Source: Thermoanaerobacterales bacterium (lineage in GTDB: Bacteria > Actinomycetota > Acidimicrobiia > Acidimicrobiales > JACDCH01). Taken from it: a DNA stretch of 24,268 nucleotides. The notes under the pieces were generated by a model, which was not told the DNA's origin, ran no database searches, and was given only the letters and a program-made list of their open reading frames with translations. Position 1 is the stretch's first letter; the number at the start of each line of letters is the position of its first letter. The DNA lies in assembly GCA_017577565.1 (NCBI GenBank), contig PKRH01000045.1, positions 1 to 24,268 on the forward strand. The letters run 5' to 3'. The position numbers and the translations under genes are program-made. Shown here piece by piece: positions 14,223-20,363 of the stretch.

Positions 14223-15143
14223 TCAGGCGGACGAGAACAGGCGCAGCGCCTCGACGAAGGGCACGGCGAGGAAGATCACCCCCGGCACCAGCGCGGCCAC
14301 GGTGACGGGGATCCACACCTGCTGGGCCCGCCGCTCGATCGTCTCGACGAGCTGCCGGTGCAGGTCGCGCCGGATGGCCCGGGCCTCGTCGCTGATCAGC
14401 CGGCCCAGGTCGCCCGCCCGGCGGTTGAGGGCGAGGACGGCGACGAGCCGGCGCAGGGCGTCGACGTCGGCGACCTCCGCCCACTCCCGCAGCGCCTCCA
14501 CCTCGGTGAGGCCCTGGCGGATGCGCCCGGTGACCCGGCCGAGGTCGCGCCCGCAGGCCCCGGCGCCCCGGGTCGCGAGCCGGCCCAGCGCCGAGCCGAG
14601 GGAGTAGCCCGCGCCGAGCAGCATGCCGAGCTGCTCGGCGACGACCGGCAGCTCCAGCTCGATCCGGCGCTGCCAGCGGGCCGAGGCCGTCGCCAGCCGC
14701 TGCTCGACGAGGAGGAAGGCCAGCACCGGACCGCCGGCGACGAACGCCAGCGCCAGCGGCCCGCCCAGCCCCGCGCCCACGGCGAGGACCCCGCCCCCGA
14801 CCAGGCCCACGACCATCCAGGCCAGCTGGCGCACCCGGAAGGCGGTGGCGTCGAGCGGCGAGTGGATGCGCTCGAGGCGCACGGCGACCGGCTCGGTCAC
14901 ACCGAACAGCCGGGCCAGCCGCTCGCCGACGGCCCGGGCGAGCGGGGCGATCACCTGGCCGAACGACGCCGCCGACATCAGCGCGCTCCGGCGCGGCACC
15001 GCGGCGCCGCCCGGGACGTAGGGGGCGAGCCGGTCGACGAGCGGGCGGCGCCGGAACCACGGGAGCTCGCCGAGCACCAGGGTCGAGCCCACGAACAGGC
15101 ACAGCGCCACGGCGGCGACGAGGGGCGGCGGGACGTCGCTCAT
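14223..15143 (-). CDS. tadC: TadC-type (GspF domain) membrane protein
   Basis: An inner-membrane platform protein of 306 residues for the Tad pilus/secretion machine, thought to work with a TadB-type partner and the CpaF ATPase to drive pilin assembly. Hydrophobic helices are at about 7-25, 107-125, 128-147 and 278-298. The cytoplasmic GspF-like segment lies between the last two pairs, with ELPVVAEQLGMLLGAGYSLG and GRLISDEARAIRRDLHRQLVE. This is the usual layout of TadC: two central helices and one close to the C-terminus. ATG 15143 overlaps the stop of the TadB-like gene (ATGA), so translation is coupled. The B versus C labels rest on gene order and topology and could be interchanged. Confidence 0.85.
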   Translation of the reverse strand: MSDVPPPLVAAVALCLFVGSTLVLGELPWFRRRPLVDRLAPYVPGGAAVPRRSALMSAASFGQVIAPLARAVGERLARLFGVTEPVAVRLERIHSPLDATAFRVRQLAWMVVGLVGGGVLAVGAGLGGPLALAFVAGGPVLAFLLVEQRLATASARWQRRIELELPVVAEQLGMLLGAGYSLGSALGRLATRGAGACGRDLGRVTGRIRQGLTEVEALREWAEVADVDALRRLVAVLALNRRAGDLGRLISDEARAIRRDLHRQLVETIERRAQQVWIPVTVAALVPGVIFLAVPFVEALRLFSSA

Positions 15144-16024
15144 CCGTGGAACACCCGCTCCTCCTCGGGCAGCGCCAGCAGCCGGCCGGCCCACACCCAG
15201 CACACGGCCACGGCGGCGATCCCGAGGACGACCATCGACTGCCCCCACGGGGTGGCGTAGGCGGCCCGCCCGGTGCCGATGCTCATGCCCACGAGGGCCA
15301 TCCCGCACGGCACGAGCAGGACGAAGCGTCGGGCGAACCGCACGCCGGCCTGCTTGGCCCGGGCGTCCTTCCGGCCCTGGACGTCGAGGATGCGGTCCTC
15401 GACCAGGGCCTCCAGGCGGCGGTCGAGGTCGGTGCCGCCGACCTCGTGGGCGACGAGCAGGGTCTCGCAGGCGGCGTCGGCCGTGGGGTCGGCGAGGCCG
15501 GCCTTCAGCGTCCGGACGGTGCGCTCGAAGTCGGTCGTCAGCAGCCACTCGCGGTGGGCCGCCTCGAAGGCCGGCCGCAGCTCGGCCGGTGCCCGCCGGC
15601 CGGCCTCGAACAGCGCCTGCGGCACGGACCGGCCCAGCGACGACGTGAGGATGCGGATCTCCTCGACGAGCCGGGGCCACGCCTCCTGGGCGGCCGCTCG
15701 GCGCTGGTCCCGGCGGACGCGGAACGACGCCACCGGCGACGCCCCGAGCAGGAGCGCGAGGGCCAGCGCCGGCATCGGGCCCCCGAACACGGCCAGGCCG
15801 AGCGCCCCGCCGGCCACGGCGAGGGCGGCCGCCACGGCCGCGAACTGGCGCAGCTCCCCCGCGGCCAGGCCGGCGGCGACCAGCCGGTCGGCGAGCGTCG
15901 TGCGGCGGGCGGCCGCGCCCGCCAGCCGGGGGCCCGGCGCCAGGCCCCGCCAGCCGAACACGACGGCGGTGTACAGGAGGTAGGTGCCGGTCGCGGCGCA
16001 GAGGGCGAGCAGCAGCCCGGTCAC
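15140..16024 (-). CDS. tadB: TadB-type (GspF domain) membrane protein
   Basis: A 294-residue integral membrane protein with helices near 3-23, 61-80, 84-100, 231-249 and 262-282. The cytoplasmic GspF-type domain (about 105-230) includes AWPRLVEEIRILTSSLGRSV and LLVAHEVGGTDLDRRLEALV, typical of TadB. It would form the membrane platform with the TadC-type protein encoded directly downstream and be driven by CpaF. GTG 16024 overlaps the cpaF stop (GTGA), and its own stop overlaps the tadC start. The extended opening of the frame upstream is a GC-rich shadow of cpaF. Confidence 0.85.
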   Translation of the reverse strand: MTGLLLALCAATGTYLLYTAVVFGWRGLAPGPRLAGAAARRTTLADRLVAAGLAAGELRQFAAVAAALAVAGGALGLAVFGGPMPALALALLLGASPVASFRVRRDQRRAAAQEAWPRLVEEIRILTSSLGRSVPQALFEAGRRAPAELRPAFEAAHREWLLTTDFERTVRTLKAGLADPTADAACETLLVAHEVGGTDLDRRLEALVEDRILDVQGRKDARAKQAGVRFARRFVLLVPCGMALVGMSIGTGRAAYATPWGQSMVVLGIAAVAVCWVWAGRLLALPEEERVFHG

Positions 16025-17403
16025 CGGTGACCGCCCTCCAAGAGGGCCCGGACGTCGTGGCCGGCCTCGGCGAGCGGCCGGACGGCCCGGACCGGGAGGT
16101 CGCCGGTCCAGGCCAGCGGCTGGCCCGGCCCCGGGCGGCGGAAGACCTCGGTGACCGTGAAGTGGGTGGCGTCGGCTCCGCCGGCCAGGTCCTCGACCAT
16201 GGCGACCTCGGTGACCCGGGGGCCGTCGGGCGTCCGGGCGCACTGGACGACGACGTCGATGCTCTCGCTGACCAGCGAGTTGAGCGCGGTGAGCGGCAGC
16301 CCGCCGGAGGTGTCGGCCAGCTGGCAGATGAACCGCAGGCGGGTGAGCGCCTGGCGGGCCGACCCGGCGTGGATGGTCGTGAAGCCCGTGACCCCCGAGG
16401 ACAGGGTGAGCAGCAGCGGCAGCGCCTCCCGGTCGCGGACCTCGCCGACGATGGCGACGTCCGGTGCCATGCGCAGGAAGCCCGCCACCAGCCGCCGCAG
16501 GTCGACCGCCGCCCGGTCGGCCCGGGCCGCCCGGGTCTGCATGTGGGCGACGTTGGGCAGGGGGATGTCGGACTCGAACACCTCCTCGGCCACGACGACC
16601 CGCAGCGACGGGTCGAGCTCGGCCGCGGTGCACGACAGCAGCGTCGTCTTGCCCGACCCCGGCGGCCCGGAGAACACGATCGAGAGGCGGGCCCGGACGC
16701 AGGCGGCGAGGAACCCCGCGACCTGGGACGTGAGCATGTCGCGCTCGACCAGCTCCCCCAGCGACCGGAACGGGATGCCGGTGAACTTGCGGATGTTCAC
16801 CAGCACGTGACCGCCGCGGGCCACGTCGCCGTGGACGATGTGGACCCGGGCGCCGTCGTCGAGCTGGGCGTCCTGCAGCCCCTCGGCGGGGTCGAGGCTG
16901 CGGTGGGCGGTCGCCGCGTCGTCGAGCAGCTTCGTCAGCGTGCGCAGGACGTGCTCGTCGTCGTGGAAGACCTCGTCGTGGTAGCCGGAGGGCCCGCGGT
17001 GCCGGCGCACGAAGACGGCGTCCGGTGCGTTGACCATGATCTCCCAGACGTCGTCGTCCTCCAGCAGCTCGGTCAGCGGCCCGTAGCGGGCGAGGTCGCG
17101 GAAGGCCCGCTCGGCGACCAGCTCGGGATCGGGCAACGGGAAGTTCCGCCGCCCGCGGCGCACGTCGTCGTCCCACCGGGCCACCTCGTCGCGGATGAGC
17201 GCCCGCAGCTTGGCCTCGCCCCCCGGCTCGGACATCTCGAGCGAGATGTCCTTGGCCCGCTCCTGCACGGCCCGCTCGATCTCGACCAGCGGCGACACCG
17301 CCGCGCCCACGCTCGTCCCCACGCTTCGGACCCCCAGCGCCAGACCCGTCACCCCGACCACGGCCCCACCCCGGATCGTAACCCGGCGTGGTGGCACCTC
17401 CAC
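16021..17403 (-). CDS. cpaF: CpaF/TadA-family type II/IV secretion ATPase
   Basis: The hexameric ATPase that powers Tad pilus assembly. Of 460 residues, the N-terminal domain (about 36-205) includes RYGPLTELLEDDDVWEIMVN. The RecA-like domain has Walker A GPPGSGKT (246-253, K252), the Asp/Glu box VVVAEEVFESD (269-279), Walker B MAPDVAIVGEVRD (312-324) and the His box TTIHAGSARQALTRL (H345). All catalytic motifs look intact. It heads the operon and overlaps tadB (GTGA). The start is doubtful: GTG 17403 lies inside a palindrome and only 3 nt beyond a good -10 (TTACGT), so GTG 17361 or 17352, both in frame, may be the true start; the extra residues are not part of the conserved core. No TadZ, TadV, RcpA or TadG genes are in view. 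Confidence 0.9.
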   Translation of the reverse strand: MEVPPRRVTIRGGAVVGVTGLALGVRSVGTSVGAAVSPLVEIERAVQERAKDISLEMSEPGGEAKLRALIRDEVARWDDDVRRGRRNFPLPDPELVAERAFRDLARYGPLTELLEDDDVWEIMVNAPDAVFVRRHRGPSGYHDEVFHDDEHVLRTLTKLLDDAATAHRSLDPAEGLQDAQLDDGARVHIVHGDVARGGHVLVNIRKFTGIPFRSLGELVERDMLTSQVAGFLAACVRARLSIVFSGPPGSGKTTLLSCTAAELDPSLRVVVAEEVFESDIPLPNVAHMQTRAARADRAAVDLRRLVAGFLRMAPDVAIVGEVRDREALPLLLTLSSGVTGFTTIHAGSARQALTRLRFICQLADTSGGLPLTALNSLVSESIDVVVQCARTPDGPRVTEVAMVEDLAGGADATHFTVTEVFRRPGPGQPLAWTGDLPVRAVRPLAEAGHDVRALLEGGHR

Positions 17404-17418
17404 GGTACGTAACCGTGG
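17400..17418. repeat. Perfect palindrome at the cpaF start
   Basis: CCACGGT (17400-17406) and ACCGTGG (17412-17418) are exact inverted repeats around ACGTA. The site overlaps the proposed cpaF -10 and the most upstream GTG, the place of a repressor operator. Confidence 0.6.
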
Positions 17419-17436
17419 CGTGGTGGGTCAGGTCAA
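17407..17436 (-). promoter_or_regulatory. Candidate promoter of the Tad operon
   Basis: On the minus strand TTGACC (17431-17436) and TTACGT (17407-17412) are separated by 18 nt, the closest match to a standard housekeeping -35/-10 pair in the window. Transcription would start near 17400, which argues against GTG 17403 as the translated start. Confidence 0.45.
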
Positions 17437-17507
17437 CGGGGAGATCATGAGATCACATGAGGGTGTGGGCCGAGGCGGTGGACGCGGGGACCGCCCGGCC
17501 GCTGCCG

Positions 17508-17579
17508 TCAGCAGGTGGCCCGGCGCCACCGGGGCTGGTCGTACGGCGTGCCGTCGCACGTGTGCGTGGCGCACGTCAT
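17508..17579 (-). CDS. Possible 23-residue Cys-containing small protein (doubtful)
   Basis: A short frame from ATG 17579 to the stop at 17508-17510 encodes MTCATHTCDGTPY followed by DQPRWRRATC. All 23 sense codons end in G or C, as expected of coding sequence here, and three cysteines and one histidine could form a metal site. Against it, there is no convincing ribosome site and the same bases form one arm set of a strong inverted repeat, which by itself could explain the composition. It may also be the remnant end of a lost gene, since the frame stays open upstream. Confidence 0.15.
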   Translation of the reverse strand: MTCATHTCDGTPYDQPRWRRATC

Positions 17580-17719
17580 CGGCACGCCGTCCGCCGAGGT
17601 CCGGTCGCCGGCGATCGCGTCTCGCGGTCGGCGTCTTGCGCACCCGGCCGTCGGCGGACCTCGGCGGTCGCCCTCACGAACACGGACCGACGCCCCTGCC
17701 GCTGTCACGCCGGAGGCGT
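17514..17719. repeat. Cluster of inverted repeats in a gene-poor region, candidate structured RNA or palindromic element
   Basis: In the 371 nt between cpaF and the DUF4236 gene I see GGTGGC-CCGGC-GCCACC (17514-17530); an 11-bp perfect inverted repeat, ACGGCGTGCCG at 17543-17553 with its complement at 17580-17590, enclosing GTGCG-TGG-CGCAC (17562-17574); a 13-bp perfect inverted repeat, CCGCCGAGGTCCG at 17591-17603 with its complement at 17655-17667, enclosing CGCCG/CGGCG arms; and ACGCC-GGA-GGCGT (17707-17719). The two long stems abut exactly at 17590/17591. The strand and function are unknown. No convincing larger gene occupies the region. Confidence 0.5.
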
Positions 17720-17774
17720 ACCGACCGGCAGAAGGACCTGTCGATGACCTGAGGACGAAGAGGAGCGGCTGGCG

Positions 17775-18887
17775 ATGGGGTTCTCGTTCCGGGTCGGCAA
17801 GGGTGTCCGCATCCGGGTGTCGAGCCGGGGCGTGCGGGCGAGCGTCGGACCTCGCGCCGCGCGACTGCACGTCGGCGGCGGGCGACCAGGCGTCTCCACC
17901 GGCGTCGGGCCGCCCACCTACGACGCGCCGCTCGGCGGCGGTCGGTCCCGACGGGCCGGCAGCAGGTCGGCCGGCGCCACCCAGCGCCAGCTCGCCCAGG
18001 CGCGCAAGGCCGAGCAGGCGCAGCAGATCGCCGCCGCGCTGCAGCACATCCTCGACCTGCACCGCCAGACGTTCCCGCCCGCGCAGCCACCGGTCGCGCC
18101 CCCACCGGAACCGGTGGACGAGCAAGCGATCCGCGAACGTCACGAGTCCGCCGCCCTCCGGGGCATCTCGATCTTCCGGCGGGCCCGACGGAGGGAAGCC
18201 AAGCGGCGCGCCGCCGCATCCGCGGCGGTCGAGATCCGGGCCGAGGAGGAGCGCCGGGAGCGGGAGCGCGCGATGGCGCAGGAACAGCTCGACTCAGCAT
18301 GGCAGCGCCTGCTGGCGAACGACCCTCCGACCGTGCTCGCCGCCCTCGACGCCGCGTTCGAGGACAACGAGGCACGCGCCACGGCGCTCGACGTCGACGG
18401 CGACGAGGTCGAGCTCGTCGTGCTGTCGCCGACCCCTGATGTCCTGCCCGAACGCCTGCCGGCGACCACCCCGGCGGGCAACCTCACGCTCAAGAAGATC
18501 ACGAAGACGCAGGCCGCCGACCTCTACAAGACACTGGTGGCAGGGCACGTCATCGCGACCGCGCGCGAGGCGTTCGCCGTCGCACCGTCCCTCCGGTCCG
18601 CACGCGTCGTCGCCATCCGGGTCCCCGGGCTCGACGCCGACGGACGTCCCCGGATCGAGGTGCTGCTCGCCGCCCGCTTCGAGCGCGCAGCGTTCGACGG
18701 GATCCAGTGGGACCGGGCCGAGGCGCCCCAGGTCGTGGTCGACGCCGCGAGCGAGCTCGTGGTCAACGTCAAGGGCCGGGCGAAGGAGCTGCACCCCATC
18801 GACCTCGCGCGGGAAGCCGACCTCGCCCGGCTCGTGCAGCGGATCGACGCCGAGGAGCTCACATCGGCGACGCCGTCCAGCACGTAG
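17775..18887 (+). CDS. DUF4236 domain-containing protein
   Basis: A 370-residue protein. The N-terminal 45 residues (MGFSFRVGKGVRIRVSSRGV followed by RASVGPRAARLHVGGGRPGV) match the DUF4236 pattern, a short Gly/Arg/Val-rich beta module found at the start of many small bacterial proteins of unknown function. After a Gln/Ala-rich segment and a Pro-rich stretch, residues about 137-177 are highly charged and likely form a coiled coil (RRARRREAKRRAAASAAVEI, then EEERRERERAMAQEQ). A globular C-terminal domain of about 190 residues follows, with LDVDGDEVELVVLSP and LLAARFERAAFDGIQWD, which I do not recognise. No signal peptide or membrane helix is seen. GAGGAG lies 9 nt before the ATG. It is alone on its strand after a structured gap and is followed by cobB with its own promoter; a transferred gene is possible. 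Confidence 0.8.
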   Translation: MGFSFRVGKGVRIRVSSRGVRASVGPRAARLHVGGGRPGVSTGVGPPTYDAPLGGGRSRRAGSRSAGATQRQLAQARKAEQAQQIAAALQHILDLHRQTFPPAQPPVAPPPEPVDEQAIRERHESAALRGISIFRRARRREAKRRAAASAAVEIRAEEERRERERAMAQEQLDSAWQRLLANDPPTVLAALDAAFEDNEARATALDVDGDEVELVVLSPTPDVLPERLPATTPAGNLTLKKITKTQAADLYKTLVAGHVIATAREAFAVAPSLRSARVVAIRVPGLDADGRPRIEVLLAARFERAAFDGIQWDRAEAPQVVVDAASELVVNVKGRAKELHPIDLAREADLARLVQRIDAEELTSATPSST

Positions 18888-18919
18888 GCCCCGGTCGCAC
18901 ACTCCGCGCCCCGCCGAGC

Positions 18920-18925
18920 TACGTT
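18920..18925 (+). promoter_or_regulatory. Candidate leaderless -10 element of cobB
   Basis: TACGTT is followed by 8 nt and the GTG at 18934. The block GCTACGTTCGCTC closely matches the one before the DinG-type gene. It lies in the 46-nt gap after the DUF4236 gene, so cobB can be transcribed independently. Confidence 0.45.
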
Positions 18926-18933
18926 CGCTCCCC

Positions 18934-20274
18934 GTGCAGCTCGGCCCCCGCCTGGTCGTCGCCGGCACGCACTCGGGCGTCGGCAAGACGACGGTGGCGA
19001 CCGGTCTGCTCGCCGCCCTGGCGGCCGCCGGCCACCGGGTGGCGGCGGCGAAGGTGGGGCCGGACTTCATCGACCCCGGCTACCACGCGCTCGCCTGCGG
19101 CCGCCCACCCCGGAACCTCGACCCGTGGCTCTGCGGGGCCGGCGCCGTCGGCCCGCTCGCCGGCCGGGCCGCAAACGGGGCCGACCTCCTGGTCGTCGAG
19201 GGCGTCATGGGGCTGTTCGACGGGGCGGGCGACGGCGAGGTGTCGTCGACCGCGGACGTGGCGGCGCTGCTCGGCGCACCGGTCCTGCTGGTCATCGACG
19301 CCGCCGCGCTCGCCGGGTCGGCGGCCGCGCTGGTGCACGGGTTCGCCACCTACGACGAGCGGATCGACGTGGCCGGGGTGGTGCTGAACCGGGTGGGCTC
19401 CGACGGCCACGAGGTGATGCTGCGGGAGGCGGTGGAGGCCACCGGGGTGCCGGTGGTGGGTGCGCTGCGGCACGACGACCGGCTGACCTGGCGCGACCGC
19501 CACCTCGGCCTGGTGCCGGTGGCCGAGGAGCCGGAGGCGGTCCGGGCGTCCCTGCGGCGCCTGGCCGAGGCGGTGCGGGAGCAGGTCGACCTCGCCGCCG
19601 TGGTGGCGCTGGCCGAGCGGGCGCCGGCGAGGGTGGTGGACCCGGTCCCCCGGCCGGCGCCGGGGCCGTCGGTGCGCGTCGCGGTGGCGACGGGCCGGGC
19701 GTTCACGTTCCTCTACACGGACACGGTCGAGGCCCTCGTCGCCGGCGGCGCCGAGGTGGTGCCGTTCGACCCGCTGCACGACCCGGCGCTCCCCGACGGC
19801 GTCGACGGCGTCCTCGCCGGGGGCGGGTTCCCCGAGGTGTTCGGGGAGCAGCTGGCGGCCAACGGGCCGATGCTCGCGTCGATCCGCCGGGCCGTCGCCG
19901 GCGGCACACCGGTGTGGGCGGAGTGCGGGGGGCTGCTGTGGCTCTGCCGGTCCCTCGACGGTCGTCCCATGGCCGGCGTCGTGCCCGCCGACGCGGCGAT
20001 GACCGACCGGCTCACCCTCGGCTACCGGGAGGCCACGACGACCGTCGCGTCGCCCCTCGGCCCCGCCGGCACGTCGCTGCGCGGCCACGAGTTCCACCAC
20101 GCGGTGACGATGCCCGCCGGCGAGGCGCTGGCGCTGCGGAGCCGCTTCGGCTCGGGCCGGTCCGGCTTCGCCACGCCGACGCTGCTGGCGTCGTTCCTCC
20201 ACCACCACCCGGGCGGCGACCCCGGCATCGTCGAGAGCTTCCTGGCCACCTGCCGCCGCGCCCGGCTCCGCTGA
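18934..20274 (+). CDS. cobB: Cobyrinate a,c-diamide synthase (CobB/CbiA type)
   Basis: An ATP- and glutamine-dependent amidotransferase that converts the a and c carboxylates of cobyrinate (or hydrogenobyrinate) to amides in adenosylcobalamin synthesis. The 446 residues are a normal length. The N-terminal dethiobiotin-synthetase-like domain has the P-loop GTHSGVGKTT (11-20), KVGPDFIDPGYH, NLDPWL and VVEGVMGLFDGAGDGE. The C-terminal class I-type glutaminase has WAECGGLLWL (nucleophile C331), GHEFHH (from about 384) and ASFLHHHPGG near the end, which probably holds the catalytic His. GTG 18934 follows a well-placed -10. No other cobalamin gene is in the window, so it is an orphan here; a related amidation of another tetrapyrrole (such as CfbB in F430 synthesis) is unlikely in this context. 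It ends 89 nt before the aldehyde dehydrogenase gene. Confidence 0.92.
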   Translation: MQLGPRLVVAGTHSGVGKTTVATGLLAALAAAGHRVAAAKVGPDFIDPGYHALACGRPPRNLDPWLCGAGAVGPLAGRAANGADLLVVEGVMGLFDGAGDGEVSSTADVAALLGAPVLLVIDAAALAGSAAALVHGFATYDERIDVAGVVLNRVGSDGHEVMLREAVEATGVPVVGALRHDDRLTWRDRHLGLVPVAEEPEAVRASLRRLAEAVREQVDLAAVVALAERAPARVVDPVPRPAPGPSVRVAVATGRAFTFLYTDTVEALVAGGAEVVPFDPLHDPALPDGVDGVLAGGGFPEVFGEQLAANGPMLASIRRAVAGGTPVWAECGGLLWLCRSLDGRPMAGVVPADAAMTDRLTLGYREATTTVASPLGPAGTSLRGHEFHHAVTMPAGEALALRSRFGSGRSGFATPTLLASFLHHHPGGDPGIVESFLATCRRARLR

Positions 20275-20292
20275 CCCGGTCCCACCTCGCGG

Positions 20293-20321
20293 TTGGCGAC
20301 GGGGGTCGGGCCTGGCAGCCT
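20293..20321 (+). promoter_or_regulatory. Possible promoter of the aldehyde dehydrogenase gene
   Basis: TTGGCG (20293-20298) and CAGCCT (20316-20321) are spaced by 17 nt in the 89-nt gap after cobB. The -10 is weak (C in place of the first T), so this is tentative. Read-through from cobB is also possible. Confidence 0.3.
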
Positions 20322-20363
20322 CGCGGGTGGGAGCGGGACGTCCCCGGCACCGTGGAGGGCCCC

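Noticed and set aside
11101..14607. 1168-residue plus-strand ORF
   Set aside because: It crosses era, the His-rich membrane protein and Tad genes in antisense; none of its segments resembles a known fold.
17428..17643. 71-residue minus-strand ORF upstream of cpaF
   Set aside because: It crosses the AT-richer repeat patch and the inverted repeats, with Arg/Pro-rich content and no start signal.
17543..17667. Inverted repeats as terminal repeats of an insertion sequence
   Set aside because: The arms are too close together to enclose a transposase, and no target duplication or transposase remnant is seen nearby.
17457..17747. 96-residue plus-strand ORF in the gene-poor gap
   Set aside because: No ribosome site, Arg/Ala-rich, and it runs through the inverted repeats. 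It could only be coding if the gap structure is accidental.
17508..18143. 211-residue minus-strand ORF opposite the DUF4236 gene
   Set aside because: Most of it is antisense to a recognisable gene. Only its last 23 codons, in the gap, were kept as a doubtful small ORF.
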